Assembly: GCA_041753075.1 (NCBI GenBank)
Contig: JBGSVE010000090.1
Coordinates: forward strand, 1 to 64,000
Source of the DNA: UBA6163 sp041753075
GTDB lineage: Bacteria; Planctomycetota; Planctomycetia; Pirellulales; Pirellulaceae
Reading direction: 5' to 3'
DNA length: 64,000 nt
Shown: positions 51,667 to 60,762 of the stretch, piece after piece
How positions within the stretch are numbered: position 1 is the first letter of the stretch
How the letters are laid out: every line of letters begins with the position of its first letter
Notes under the pieces: generated by a model
Told to the model about the DNA's origin: nothing
Databases searched by the model: none
The model's input: the letters and a program-made list of their open reading frames with translations, nothing else
Program-made: the position numbers and the translations under genes

Positions 51667-53277
51667 TCAGTAGGTCGCCGTTGCCGCGGCGAGCCGTTCG
51701 TAGGTGCGCCTGGCATCGGGTTCTTTGCCGCGACTGTCCAGCGCGATTTGATAGAGCGTTTGTCCGCAAGCAGTGGGGTAATTCCCCGTGACACAGGCTC
51801 GGCATAAGTTTTCGGCGGGCAGATCGATGGCCCGCGCCAATGCCTCAACCGGCAAATACCTCAGCGAGTTCGCGCCCAGGTCATCGGCCAGTCGCTGTTG
51901 GGCCGCTTCGGTCAATTCGCCACCCGGAAAATACTTGGGGGCAATCAATTGATCGACATTGCTCATGTCGATGCCATAAAAACAAGGTGCAATGATCGGT
52001 GGACAAGCAACGCGAACGTGAATCTCCTTGGCTCCACCAACGGTGCGAAGGCGATTGAGCAAAACGCCCATCGTGGTGCTGCGGACGATCGAGTCTTCGA
52101 CCAAAATCACTCGCTTGCCGTTGAGGACGTCGCGCAGCGGTGTGTATTTGGTTTCGGCTTTCGCTTTTCGCGCTCCGCCGGCTTCGATGAATGTTCGGCC
52201 GGCATAGCGATTGCGAATCAAGCCTTCGCGGCTGGGGATCGCAAGTGCATAAGCCATCGCATCGGCCGCCGCTTTGCTGGTGTCTGGAACTGGGACGACG
52301 ATCGTATCGGCGGGATCAAAATTGAACCTTGGGTCGGCGCGTTCGGCGCGAGCAAGTTCCTCGCCCAACCGCGTTCGGCTCATATAGACGCTGCGATCAT
52401 CGAGCGTACTGGCGACGTTGGCGAAATAAATCCATTCAAAAAAGCAGTGCGCCGGCGTTTGCGGTTCGGTAAAGCGTTCCAAACGAAAGCCACGCTCAGG
52501 ATCAATCAGGATCGCGTGACCGGGCGGCAACGATTTGATTTGTTCGGACTCGAAACCGAGATTCAATAGCGCCACGCTTTCGCTTGCCGCCGCAAACAAT
52601 CCGCCTTCATTGACATAGCACATCGGTTTGATGCCCAGCGGATCGCGCGCGATCAGCATCTCGCCTTCGGCCGTCAACAACGCCAGACTGTAAGCACCAT
52701 CAAACCGTTTGGTTGCTTGGCGAATCACATCGATCCAATCCAAACGTTCGCGAGATTCGCTTAAGATACGCGCGATCTCGTGCAAAATGATTTCGGTGTC
52801 GTTATCAAGTGCCAAGTGATGGTCGCCATCGGCCAGCAGTTGTTCTTTGAGCACGATGTAGTTGGCAAGTTGACCGTTGAAGCAGAAACTGAACCACCTG
52901 CGTTTATGAATATGTTTGCGTTCAAACGGTTGGGCGTAGCTGCGATCGTCCTTGCCGCAGGTTGAATAGCGAACGTGACCAATCGCGGCGCGACCGGCCA
53001 AATGGCGCATGATCGAATCGGCTTTGGCGCGATGATTCAGTCGAAACACTTCGGTCACCGTCCCCACGTCGCGAAGCGTCTTGAGCAACTTCGGACGATC
53101 AGGGTCAAACGTCGTCATTCCGGCGGCAAGTTGGCCGCGGTTTTGGATGTCCAACAACATTCGCGGCAACAATCGCGAAATTTGTCGCGGGCCATGATCG
53201 GTGCAAACGTGGCTGCGACCGCGACCGGACAAGTGATAAATCGCGGCCACACCGCATTCATGATTCAGTTCACTCAT
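51667..53277 (-). CDS. purF: Amidophosphoribosyltransferase
   Basis: A 536-residue enzyme making phosphoribosylamine from PRPP and glutamine, the first step of purine synthesis. The glutaminase Cys is C8 in MSELNHECGVAAIY, which implies removal of a seven-residue propeptide. Glutaminase blocks follow: IQNRGQLAAGMTTF, AIGHVRYSTCGK, FCFNGQLANYIVLK and IARDPLGIKPMCY. The phosphoribosyltransferase half has the PRPP loop VILVEDSIVRSTTMGVLL. The C-terminal CRACVTGNYPTACGQ suggests the Cys ligands of an iron-sulfur cluster seen in PurF of Bacillus type. The usual RGQES of Ntn glutaminases reads RGQLA here, a small departure. It is divergent from proB. Confidence 0.9.
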   Translation of the reverse strand: MSELNHECGVAAIYHLSGRGRSHVCTDHGPRQISRLLPRMLLDIQNRGQLAAGMTTFDPDRPKLLKTLRDVGTVTEVFRLNHRAKADSIMRHLAGRAAIGHVRYSTCGKDDRSYAQPFERKHIHKRRWFSFCFNGQLANYIVLKEQLLADGDHHLALDNDTEIILHEIARILSESRERLDWIDVIRQATKRFDGAYSLALLTAEGEMLIARDPLGIKPMCYVNEGGLFAAASESVALLNLGFESEQIKSLPPGHAILIDPERGFRLERFTEPQTPAHCFFEWIYFANVASTLDDRSVYMSRTRLGEELARAERADPRFNFDPADTIVVPVPDTSKAAADAMAYALAIPSREGLIRNRYAGRTFIEAGGARKAKAETKYTPLRDVLNGKRVILVEDSIVRSTTMGVLLNRLRTVGGAKEIHVRVACPPIIAPCFYGIDMSNVDQLIAPKYFPGGELTEAAQQRLADDLGANSLRYLPVEALARAIDLPAENLCRACVTGNYPTACGQTLYQIALDSRGKEPDARRTYERLAAATATY

Positions 53278-53319
53278 CCTTACCGTCGCCTATGTACGTG
53301 AAAATTGGGGTTTGCTTAA

Positions 53320-53377
53320 AGTGTTCGGCGACGCTCCGTCATCGTAACGTTACGACGGCGGAGCGTCGTAGAACACT
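53320..53377. repeat. Palindromic repeat with CGTAACGTTACG centre
   Basis: Arms 53320-53340 and 53354-53377 pair over AGTGTTC...CGACGCTCCG against CGGAGCGTCG...GAACACT with a few mismatches and a small bulge, around the perfect palindrome CGTAACGTTACG (53343-53354). It lies between the divergent purF and proB genes. The right arm looks less mutated than the left. It belongs to the same general class as the other repeats here but has a different sequence. Confidence 0.75.
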
Positions 53378-53491
53378 GGCCCAATCAGGCAACTAGTTTA
53401 TCGCAACCAGCAGCTTTCGCAATTCACCAAGTTTCCAATCGAGCGGCGATCGATCACAATGACGCCTTGGTTTTCCTTTTTCGCCTAGGTG

Positions 53492-54652
53492 ATGTCCATT
53501 TCTACGATCCAGCAAGCTGATCCACGGCGATTGCCCGTGATTCAGGCCAGTACCGCCGTTGTTGTTAAAGTTGGCACTCGAGTGTTGACGGGCCCCGACG
53601 CGCGGCTTGATCTGCATCGCATCGAGACGCTCAGCGCCCAGCTTTGCCACATCGCCGACAGCGGTCGCCAAACGATCATGGTCAGCAGCGGTGCGGTTGG
53701 TGCCGGCGTCGGCAAATTGGGATTGGCCACGCGTCCGGTGGGATTAGCGCAATTGCAAGCCGTCGCCGCGATTGGCCAAACCGATTTGATCCAGGCCTAC
53801 GAAACCGCGCTGGCCAAACGCGGGCGCCACGCCGCGCAGGTCTTATTGACGGCATCCGACCTACGGCGGCGCAGCGGATACCTGCACGTTCGCAATGCGT
53901 TTTCACAAATTCACGCCTTCGGTGCGATCGCCGTTGTCAATGAAAACGACAGTGTCGCGGTCGGCGAGTTGATGACAACGTTTGGTGACAACGATCGCTT
54001 AGCCGCCAATGTCGCGGGTCTGCTGACGGGTGCCTTGGTGATCATCTTGAGCGATGTCGAAGGGCTGTACGATGGTCCGCCATCGCTGGCGACCAGCAAA
54101 CGGATCGCGATAGTTCCAGAACTTAATGATTCGGTCTTCGCACTCGCTCAAGATTCCAAATCGACGACCAGCAAAGGCGGTATGGCCAGCAAACTGAAAG
54201 CCGCCGAGATCGCAACTTCATACGGCCATCCGACAATCATCGCACCGGGACGCAGCGACGACGTGCTTGACCGGATTATGCTCGGTCATGACATCGGAAC
54301 GATGTTTTTGCCACCGCAGAATCCGATTCGCGGACGAAGGCGCTGGATCGGTACGTCGGCACACATTGAAGGCATGCTGACGATCGACGAAGGAGCAACC
54401 CGCGCCGTCGAACAGCGTGGCGGCAGTTTGCTGGCGATCGGTGTTAAAAAAGTGTCCGGCGATTTTCGCCGCGGAGCGGTGGTCGCGATCAACGATATAA
54501 CAGGCCGCGAGGTCGCCCGTGGGTTGACGAATTATCCGTCCGAAGAAATTTCACTGATCCTTGGATTGCCCAGCGAAAAAATCAGCGCCGTACTGGGCCA
54601 TCGACCCTATGAAGTGGTCGTTCATCGCGACAACTTGGTCCTGAATGCGTGA
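53492..54652 (+). CDS. proB: Glutamate 5-kinase
   Basis: A 386-residue kinase for the first step of proline synthesis (glutamate plus ATP to glutamyl phosphate). The amino-acid kinase domain has VVVKVGTRVLTGPDA, MVSSGAVGAGVGKLGL, VVNENDSVAVGE with FGDNDRLAANVAGL, LSDVEGLYDGPPS and KGGMASKLKAAEIATSYG. A PUA domain follows from about 275 (RRRWIGTSAHIEGMLTIDEG, VKKVSGDFRRGAVVAINDI). Start is ATG 53492, one codon after an in-frame GTG. No proA or proC in the window; the adjacent purF is divergent. Confidence 0.93.
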   Translation: MSISTIQQADPRRLPVIQASTAVVVKVGTRVLTGPDARLDLHRIETLSAQLCHIADSGRQTIMVSSGAVGAGVGKLGLATRPVGLAQLQAVAAIGQTDLIQAYETALAKRGRHAAQVLLTASDLRRRSGYLHVRNAFSQIHAFGAIAVVNENDSVAVGELMTTFGDNDRLAANVAGLLTGALVIILSDVEGLYDGPPSLATSKRIAIVPELNDSVFALAQDSKSTTSKGGMASKLKAAEIATSYGHPTIIAPGRSDDVLDRIMLGHDIGTMFLPPQNPIRGRRRWIGTSAHIEGMLTIDEGATRAVEQRGGSLLAIGVKKVSGDFRRGAVVAINDITGREVARGLTNYPSEEISLILGLPSEKISAVLGHRPYEVVVHRDNLVLNA

Positions 54653-54705
54653 ATCTCGCACCTATCCACTGCCACCAACGACGTCAATAATGGGTTAATG
54701 TAATA

Positions 54706-54730
54706 TCCGGGCTAACGCCGGAGCGCTCAC
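54706..54730. repeat. Half copy of the GTGAGCG-type repeat
   Basis: CCGGGCTAACGCCGGAGCGC followed by TCAC matches, with changes, one arm of the nested repeat at 50833-50990, without a facing arm. It lies between proB and the S46 peptidase gene and is best read as a decayed or solo copy. Confidence 0.45.
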
Positions 54731-54803
54731 TTTAGGAAGCATCCCTCTTCGCTGAAGCGCAGTACTGGTTGATCGTTTTCTGTATGCAATAAAGGATTCC
54801 GCT

Positions 54804-56891
54804 GTGCCATTTCGACTACTTGATCGACGTCTCGCTTCTCAATTCCGTGTCATTGTGGGCGCCTTCATGCTAGCCGTGTGTCAATCGTTTGTTTGTCCAG
54901 TCCATGGAGACGAGGGCATGTATTTGTTCAATGACTTACCGAGCGAGTTGCTCAAAGAACGACATGGTTTTGCGGTCGATCCAGCATGGGCGGATCATCT
55001 GCGATTATCTTCGGTTCGTTTCAATAGTGGCGGCTCCGGATCGTTTGTCTCCAGTAACGGATTGGTGTTGACGAATCATCACGTGGCGTCGGATACGCTG
55101 CAGAAACTCAGCACGAAGGAGCATGACTTGGTGCGCGACGGATTTTTGGCAAAGTCATTTGACGACGAGCCGAAAGCTCCCGACCTCGAGCTGAATCAAT
55201 TGGTGTCGATGGAAGACGTTACCGATCGAGTCAACGCGGGCGTTGATGTGGCCGCCAGCACCGAAGATGCATTCAAACAACGTCGCGCGGCGATTGCGAA
55301 TATCGAACAAGAGTCCAAAGAGCAAACGGGGCTGCGCAGCGACGTGGTCACGTTGTTCGGTGGTGCCAAGTATCATTTGTACCGTTACCGAAAATACACC
55401 GACGTGCGATTGGTCTGGGCACCTGAAACTAGCGCCGCGTTTTTTGGTGGCGACGCGGATAACTTTGAATACCCGCGCTACAATCTCGATGCCACGATCA
55501 TGCGCGTGTACGAAGATGGCAAGCCAGCGGTTTTGGATCACTATCTGCGTTGGAATGACCAACCGCTGAATGAAGATGAGTTGGTGTTTGTGTCGGGTCA
55601 TCCCGGTCGCACGCAGCGGATTTTCACGACCTCGGCGCTGACTTATTTGCGCGACTCGCGGTTGCCATACGTGCTTGATTTTTTGCGTCGCAAGGAAATC
55701 TTGATGCAACAGTATTCCCTTGGTGGCGTCGAAGAGAAACGCCGTGGGCGCGACGAGTTGTTTGGCATCCAGAATTCGCGCAAAGCCTACGTTGGCATGC
55801 TCGGTGGGCTGCAAGACCCAGCCACGATCGCTGAAAAACGCAATCGCGAAGATCAATTGTTGGCCGCTGTTCGCCGAAATCCGGCAATTCGCGAGAATGA
55901 ACAAGCTTGGGCGGAAGTCGCTGCGGTTCAAGAATTAAAAACGAAAATGCTGCGGCAAACGGTCAGCTTGCGTTCCGAGTTGTTCACGATCGCCGAAACG
56001 ATTGCGGTGTTAGTCGCCGAAGATCAAAAGCCGAACCAGGACCGACTCAGCGAATTCACCGATGCCGGACGCGAGTCGCTGTTGCAAAGTTTGCTCAGTG
56101 AAGCACCGCTGTATCGCGACTTGGAAACGGCCAAGCTTGCCGATGAATTGTCTCGAATGATTGAGTTGCGCGGTGCCGATGATCCGCTTGTCGTGGCGAT
56201 GCTGGCGGGCAAGGCGCCGCGCGATCGCGCCGCCGAGTTAATCGCTGGCACGAGAATCGATGACGTCGCGTTTCGCAAACAATTGGTCGATGGTGGCCAG
56301 ACCGCCGTTGCCGCTGCCGACGACACGATGGTCAAGCTGGCTGAATTGATTGAACCGGAGTATCGGCGACTGCGCCAGGAGAACGAAAAACTCGACGAAC
56401 GTGAGCGACAGGCATACGCCAAAATCAACGCCGCCACGAACGCCATCCAAGGGACCGGAGGATATCCCGATGCAACGTTCTCGCTGCGATTGGCTTTTGG
56501 TGTCGTCAAGGGATACGAACAAGGCGGCGAGATGATCAAACCGGCCACGACGTTCGCGGGCGCGTTTGAGCATGAGTCACAGCATGATGGCCAAGAAGAC
56601 TTTTCGCTGCCCAAATCATGGCATGACGCCAAGGCTGAGTTGAAACTCGATACGCAGCTTAATTTCGTTTGCACTGCGGACATCATCGGCGGCAACAGCG
56701 GCTCGCCAGTGGTCAATCGCAAGGGTGAGTTGGTGGGGCTGATTTTCGACGGCAACATTCAAAGCCTGACCAGCGATTACCTTTACAGTGATTCGCAGGC
56801 ACGCGCCGTCAGCGTATCGGCCGTCGGTATTCGCGAAGCGTTGAGATCGATCTACGGTGCGACGAACTTGGATCAGCAACTCGGGCGTTGA
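54804..56891 (+). CDS. S46-family peptidase (dipeptidyl peptidase 7/11-like)
   Basis: A 695-residue exported serine peptidase. GTG start with AAGGA eight bases upstream; the signal peptide spans about 1-35 (VIVGAFMLAVCQSFVCPVHG). The chymotrypsin-type fold holds the His in VLTNHHVAS (H92/H93) and the nucleophile Ser632 in IIGGNSGSPVVNRKGELVGL. Family hallmarks are MYLFNDLPSELLKERHGF, GFLAKSFDDEPKAPDLELNQL, SGHPGRTQRIFTTSAL and TFAGAFEHESQHDGQEDF. The helical lid at about 340-500 is complete. S46 enzymes remove dipeptides from the N-terminus of peptides in the periplasm; the residue that sets P1 specificity cannot be judged by eye. Length is family-typical. Confidence 0.92.
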   Translation: MPFRLLDRRLASQFRVIVGAFMLAVCQSFVCPVHGDEGMYLFNDLPSELLKERHGFAVDPAWADHLRLSSVRFNSGGSGSFVSSNGLVLTNHHVASDTLQKLSTKEHDLVRDGFLAKSFDDEPKAPDLELNQLVSMEDVTDRVNAGVDVAASTEDAFKQRRAAIANIEQESKEQTGLRSDVVTLFGGAKYHLYRYRKYTDVRLVWAPETSAAFFGGDADNFEYPRYNLDATIMRVYEDGKPAVLDHYLRWNDQPLNEDELVFVSGHPGRTQRIFTTSALTYLRDSRLPYVLDFLRRKEILMQQYSLGGVEEKRRGRDELFGIQNSRKAYVGMLGGLQDPATIAEKRNREDQLLAAVRRNPAIRENEQAWAEVAAVQELKTKMLRQTVSLRSELFTIAETIAVLVAEDQKPNQDRLSEFTDAGRESLLQSLLSEAPLYRDLETAKLADELSRMIELRGADDPLVVAMLAGKAPRDRAAELIAGTRIDDVAFRKQLVDGGQTAVAAADDTMVKLAELIEPEYRRLRQENEKLDERERQAYAKINAATNAIQGTGGYPDATFSLRLAFGVVKGYEQGGEMIKPATTFAGAFEHESQHDGQEDFSLPKSWHDAKAELKLDTQLNFVCTADIIGGNSGSPVVNRKGELVGLIFDGNIQSLTSDYLYSDSQARAVSVSAVGIREALRSIYGATNLDQQLGR

Positions 56892-56973
56892 TTTTGATGT
56901 CGTGGCGTCGAACAAGCTATACTGCTTTGCATGACTGCGGAAAACTCGCTCCTCCCCGACTGGAACTTTGACG

Positions 56974-58467
56974 ATGAACTGCTTGGCTCGTCTTCGCTGG
57001 TTGGCCGCTCTGGTGATGTTCAGTTTGCTGAACGTTGCGATTGCCGCCGACAAACCGAACTTCGTGATCATTAACGTCGATGATCTTGGTTACGCCGACA
57101 TTGGTCCGTTTGGGTCAACGAACCGTACGCCGAGTCTCGATCAAATGGCTGCCGAGGGACGTAAGCTGTTGAGCCACTACGCCGCGCCGGTCTGTTCGCC
57201 GTCACGCGCGGCATTGTTAACCGGTAGTTATCCCAAGCGAGCGCTGGCAATACCGCATGTGCTGTTTCCCAATTCCGCAGCCGGACTGCACCCGAACGAG
57301 GTGACGATTGCCGAAGTTTTGAAGACGGCGGGTTATGCCACCGCATGTGTCGGCAAATGGCACCTTGGTGACCAGCCGCAATTTCTGCCGACGCGACAAG
57401 GGTTTGACACGTACTTTGGGTTGCCGTACTCGAATGACATGGGTCCGTCTGGCGATGGTACGAAAAGCAACTATGGCGTCGAGCCGAAACCGCAATCCGC
57501 CGCCAACAAACAGGCCGCCAACAAACAGGCCGCCGCAAAAGTCACCACCGGATCAACCGGTGGCGGACAACCGCCGCTGCCGCTGCTCGAGAACGAATAT
57601 GTGATCGAGCGGGTTCGTGGCGAGGAACAGCAATCGTTGACGCGCCGCTATACCGAGCACGCTGTGGAATTCATTCGCGAGCACAAAGATGATCCGTTTT
57701 TTCTGTATCTGCCACACAGCGCGGTTCATTTTCCGTTGTATCCCAGTGAACCATTTCGCGGCAAATCGCCCAGCGGGTTGCACGGTGATTGGTGCGAAGA
57801 AGTGGACTGGAGTGTCGGCGAGGTTTTAAACACCATTCGCTCGCTTGGTTTGGAAAAACAGACGTTCGTGTTGTTCACCTCGGACAATGGTGGGCCGATA
57901 AACCACGGTGCCAGCAACGGACCGCTGCGTGGTGCCAAAGGCCAAACGCACGAGGGCGGGATTCGCGTTTGTACGATCGCCTGGTGGCCTGGCACGATCC
58001 CTGCGGGCACGTCGACCAATGCCATTACAAGCATGATGGATGTGTTGCCAACCTTTGCGGTGCTGGCCGGTGCGGAAATACCGAGTGATCGCAAGCTTGA
58101 CGGCTTGAACGTTTGGCCCGTACTGGTCGGTGACAGTGAAACCGGCCCACGCGACACGTTTCTTTATCACCGGGGGTTTGAGCTCGAAGCCGTTCGCAGC
58201 GGTCCGTGGAAGCTGCGTTTGAAGGAAGGGGAGCTGTACCATTTGGACGATGACATTGGCGAAGCTCACGACGTTGCGGCGCAATATCCCGACGTGGTTG
58301 CGCGTTTGACGGAAATCGCAAAGCAGAGCGATGCCGATTTAGGTCAACATGAGGTTGGCCCCGGTTGCCGACCACTCGGCAATGAACCCGACCACCAACC
58401 GATGATTGCGGCCGACGGTCGTGTTCGTAACGAGTTTGCCCGTACCGCAGGCGAGGTGTTGAAATGA
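56974..58467 (+). CDS. Sulfatase, first of a coupled pair
   Basis: A 497-residue secreted sulfatase. ATG 56974 gives signal peptide LRWLAALVMFSLLNVAIA. Metal residues are in KPNFVIINVDDLGYADIGPF; the formylglycine Cys is C74 in APVCSPSRAALLTGSYPKR. Further blocks are GYATACVGKWHLGDQPQF, FFLYLPHSAVHFPLYPSEPF and FTSDNGGPINHGASNGPLRG. A short low-complexity insert with AANKQ repeats (about 176-187) is encoded by a tandem repeat. Members of this clade are related to arylsulfatase A and N-acetylgalactosamine-6-sulfatase; substrate is not readable. The stop overlaps the next sulfatase's start by four bases. Confidence 0.9.
   Translation: MNCLARLRWLAALVMFSLLNVAIAADKPNFVIINVDDLGYADIGPFGSTNRTPSLDQMAAEGRKLLSHYAAPVCSPSRAALLTGSYPKRALAIPHVLFPNSAAGLHPNEVTIAEVLKTAGYATACVGKWHLGDQPQFLPTRQGFDTYFGLPYSNDMGPSGDGTKSNYGVEPKPQSAANKQAANKQAAAKVTTGSTGGGQPPLPLLENEYVIERVRGEEQQSLTRRYTEHAVEFIREHKDDPFFLYLPHSAVHFPLYPSEPFRGKSPSGLHGDWCEEVDWSVGEVLNTIRSLGLEKQTFVLFTSDNGGPINHGASNGPLRGAKGQTHEGGIRVCTIAWWPGTIPAGTSTNAITSMMDVLPTFAVLAGAEIPSDRKLDGLNVWPVLVGDSETGPRDTFLYHRGFELEAVRSGPWKLRLKEGELYHLDDDIGEAHDVAAQYPDVVARLTEIAKQSDADLGQHEVGPGCRPLGNEPDHQPMIAADGRVRNEFARTAGEVLK
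57499..57528 (+). repeat. Two perfect 15-base tandem copies in a sulfatase gene
   Basis: GCCGCCAACAAACAG occurs twice in a row, followed by a partial third unit, adding repeated Ala-Ala-Asn-Lys-Gln to a surface-type loop. The length is a multiple of three, so the frame is kept. It looks like recent slippage. Confidence 0.85.
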
Positions 58468-60272
58468 AAATGCTGGCCTATTTCGCAACGATATCATTAT
58501 TCGTAGCGCCAACACTCGCCGCGGAGACGCGACCCAGCGTCGTGATTTTCTTAGCCGACGACGCGGGTTGGGGCGACTACAGTCGCAACGGTAATACCTC
58601 GGTCTCAACACCGAACATCGATTCGCTGGCGCAAGATGGTGTCACACTCGACCGCTTCTTTGTTTGCCCTGTTTGTTCGCCGACGAGAGCGGAATTCCTG
58701 ACCGGTCGTTACCACCGCCGCACCGGTGTCTACGGCGTATCAACGGGTCAAGAACGGATGAACCTGGACGAAAAAACGATTGCCGACGCCTTCCATTCCG
58801 CTGGCTACGCGACAGGTGCTTTTGGCAAATGGCACAACGGCAGCCAGTGGCCCTATCACCCGATGGCTCGCGGATTCGACGAGTACTTTGGCTATACATC
58901 AGGTCACTGGGGCGAATACTTCGACCCACACCTGGAACACAACGGTAAACCCGTGCGAGCCAAGGGCTACATCGTCGATGCTTGTACCGATCAAGCGATT
59001 GATTTTATTGACCGCAACCATGCGAAACCGTTTCTGTGTTATGTGCCGTTCACTACGCCGCATTCGCCGTGGGCCGTGCCCGAAGAAGACTGGGCCCGGT
59101 TTCGCGATAAGCCGATTTCGCAAAGTGCATCGCTTCCCGAGCAAGAGGTGATCGAGCAAACTCGGTGTGCGATGGCGATGCTGGAAAACCAGGACCGCAA
59201 TGTCGGTCGCGTGTTGACAAAGTTGAATGAACTCAAGATTGCCGACGATACCGTTGTGCTTTACTTTTCCGATAACGGGCCTAACACATGGCGCTGGAAT
59301 GGAGGCATGAAGGGCCGCAAGGGAACCACCGACGAAGGCGGGGTTCGCTCGACCTGTTTTATTCGCTGGGTCAAGCAATTGCCCGCCGACCATACCGTTC
59401 GCCAAATCGCCGGGGCGATCGATCTACTGCCGACATTGTTGTCGCTCGCCGGTGTCGCGCGTGTTGGCGACAAGCCGCTTGATGGACTTGATCTTTCTCC
59501 ACTGCTAATGTCGCCGCCGATTCAAACGCCGACAATCGATTGGCCCGAGCGAATGATTTTTACCACTTGGTCTGGTCAGGTCAGCGTGCGCACACAAACC
59601 CACCGGCTCGACTCTCAGGGCAAGTTGTTCGACATGATCGCGGACCCGCGACAATCCAAAGAGGTGAAACAGGATCTTGCCGGTCTTGGCGATGAATTGC
59701 GATCTGCGGTTGACCGCTTCAAAATGGATGTGATGACCGAGTCGAATTCACAGCAGGTAATCAAGCAAAAAAATCGCGGTGCCAGCGTTGATCCGCGGCT
59801 GATTCCGGTTGGCTATCCCGAGTTTCCGCGAACTTGGTTGCCGGCCCGTGATGGCGAACCCAGCGGCACGGTTCGCCGAAGTTCCGGTGCGCCGAATAGT
59901 TCGTACTTCGTCAATTGGACATCGACCGACGATCGCTTGACCTGGAACGTAGACATTCATACCAGCGGTCGATATCACGTCGAGCTTGCCTATACTTGCC
60001 CCGAACAGGATGCCGGTTCAACGATCGAACTATCACTTGGCGAACAACGGCTTGCCGGCAAAGTTTTGCCGGGTTGGGACCCGCCTCTTTATACGAATCA
60101 AGATACCATTCCAAGGCCACCGGCTGAGTCGCCGTTGAAAGAGTTTCACAATCTTGATCTTGGCGATATTCAACTAAACGCCGGAAGCGGTGAACTCACA
60201 CTAAGGGCCACCGCAATAAGCGGCAAGTCCGTGATGGACTTGCGCTCGATGACATTGACGCTGGTCGACTAG
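58464..60272 (+). CDS. Sulfatase with C-terminal beta domain
   Basis: A 602-residue secreted sulfatase whose ATG overlaps the previous stop. The signal peptide is YFATISLFVAPTLA. Metal block RPSVVIFLADDAGWGDYSRN; the formylglycine Cys is C71 in CSPTRAEFLTGRYHRR, where Thr replaces the usual Ser of C-x-P-S-R; Thr in this slot is tolerated in known sulfatases. GAFGKWHNGSQWPYHPMARG and VVLYFSDNGPNTWRWNGGMK complete the site. Residues from about 480 form an extra beta-sandwich (SGRYHVELAYTCPEQDAGST, KEFHNLDLGDIQLNAGSGEL) similar to carbohydrate-binding-type modules. It likely acts on the same glycan as its partner. The gene ends against a convergent Gly/Tyr-rich gene. Confidence 0.88.
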   Translation: MKMLAYFATISLFVAPTLAAETRPSVVIFLADDAGWGDYSRNGNTSVSTPNIDSLAQDGVTLDRFFVCPVCSPTRAEFLTGRYHRRTGVYGVSTGQERMNLDEKTIADAFHSAGYATGAFGKWHNGSQWPYHPMARGFDEYFGYTSGHWGEYFDPHLEHNGKPVRAKGYIVDACTDQAIDFIDRNHAKPFLCYVPFTTPHSPWAVPEEDWARFRDKPISQSASLPEQEVIEQTRCAMAMLENQDRNVGRVLTKLNELKIADDTVVLYFSDNGPNTWRWNGGMKGRKGTTDEGGVRSTCFIRWVKQLPADHTVRQIAGAIDLLPTLLSLAGVARVGDKPLDGLDLSPLLMSPPIQTPTIDWPERMIFTTWSGQVSVRTQTHRLDSQGKLFDMIADPRQSKEVKQDLAGLGDELRSAVDRFKMDVMTESNSQQVIKQKNRGASVDPRLIPVGYPEFPRTWLPARDGEPSGTVRRSSGAPNSSYFVNWTSTDDRLTWNVDIHTSGRYHVELAYTCPEQDAGSTIELSLGEQRLAGKVLPGWDPPLYTNQDTIPRPPAESPLKEFHNLDLGDIQLNAGSGELTLRATAISGKSVMDLRSMTLTLVD

Positions 60273-60613
60273 CGGCCAATGTAAAGCGAAAAACCGCTGC
60301 CGCCACGATAGCCGCTGTACCCGCCACGGTATCCGCCGTAGCCGTAAGGATAACCGCCGCCGATGCCGATGCTGACACCGGATCGATACGGTGAATATCC
60401 GTAACCGCCATAGCGGTAACCGCTGCTGTATGGCGAATACGAACTGTATCGCCGCGATGAATACGGCACGACTACTGTTCGCGATGGAACCACACGATAC
60501 GACGAGTAACGATTACCGCGATATCGAAAGGGACCACCGGCCGATGCCAAATCCGCAAAGACCACCGAACCGCCGACGATGATCACGGCGGCTAACATGA
60601 ATCGCTTAAACAT
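60269..60613 (-). CDS. Gly/Tyr-rich secreted protein, paralogue 1
   Basis: A 114-residue protein. AGGAG seven bases upstream fixes the start at ATG 60613, although the frame is open back to 60649. The signal peptide MFKRFMLAAVIIVGGSVVFA ends near LASAGG. The mature part is short, low-complexity and rich in Gly, Tyr, Ser and Arg, with YSSYRVVPSR and YSPYSSGYRYGGYGYSPY. It ends YRGGSGFSLYIGR, the same last 13 residues as the paralogue at 60763-61122. The pattern resembles structural surface or fibre proteins, but no function is known. Its stop overlaps the upstream sulfatase's stop by four bases. Confidence 0.75.
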   Translation of the reverse strand: MFKRFMLAAVIIVGGSVVFADLASAGGPFRYRGNRYSSYRVVPSRTVVVPYSSRRYSSYSPYSSGYRYGGYGYSPYRSGVSIGIGGGYPYGYGGYRGGYSGYRGGSGFSLYIGR

Positions 60614-60762
60614 TTTAATCTCCTGGGGGGTGAGAATCTGAGTTTTCAAGGGGCTGACTTGACGACGTGCGATCTGACATTCATGTTTTCAAATCGCACG
60701 TCATTGTCTAGTCCATGCACAAGGCGTGCCGCTGTCCGCAGGACCGACTTTGGGGTCTGCCC

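Noticed and set aside
51898..52569. A plus-strand frame opposite purF
   Set aside because: Overlaps the conserved PurF coding sequence completely and shows no domain.
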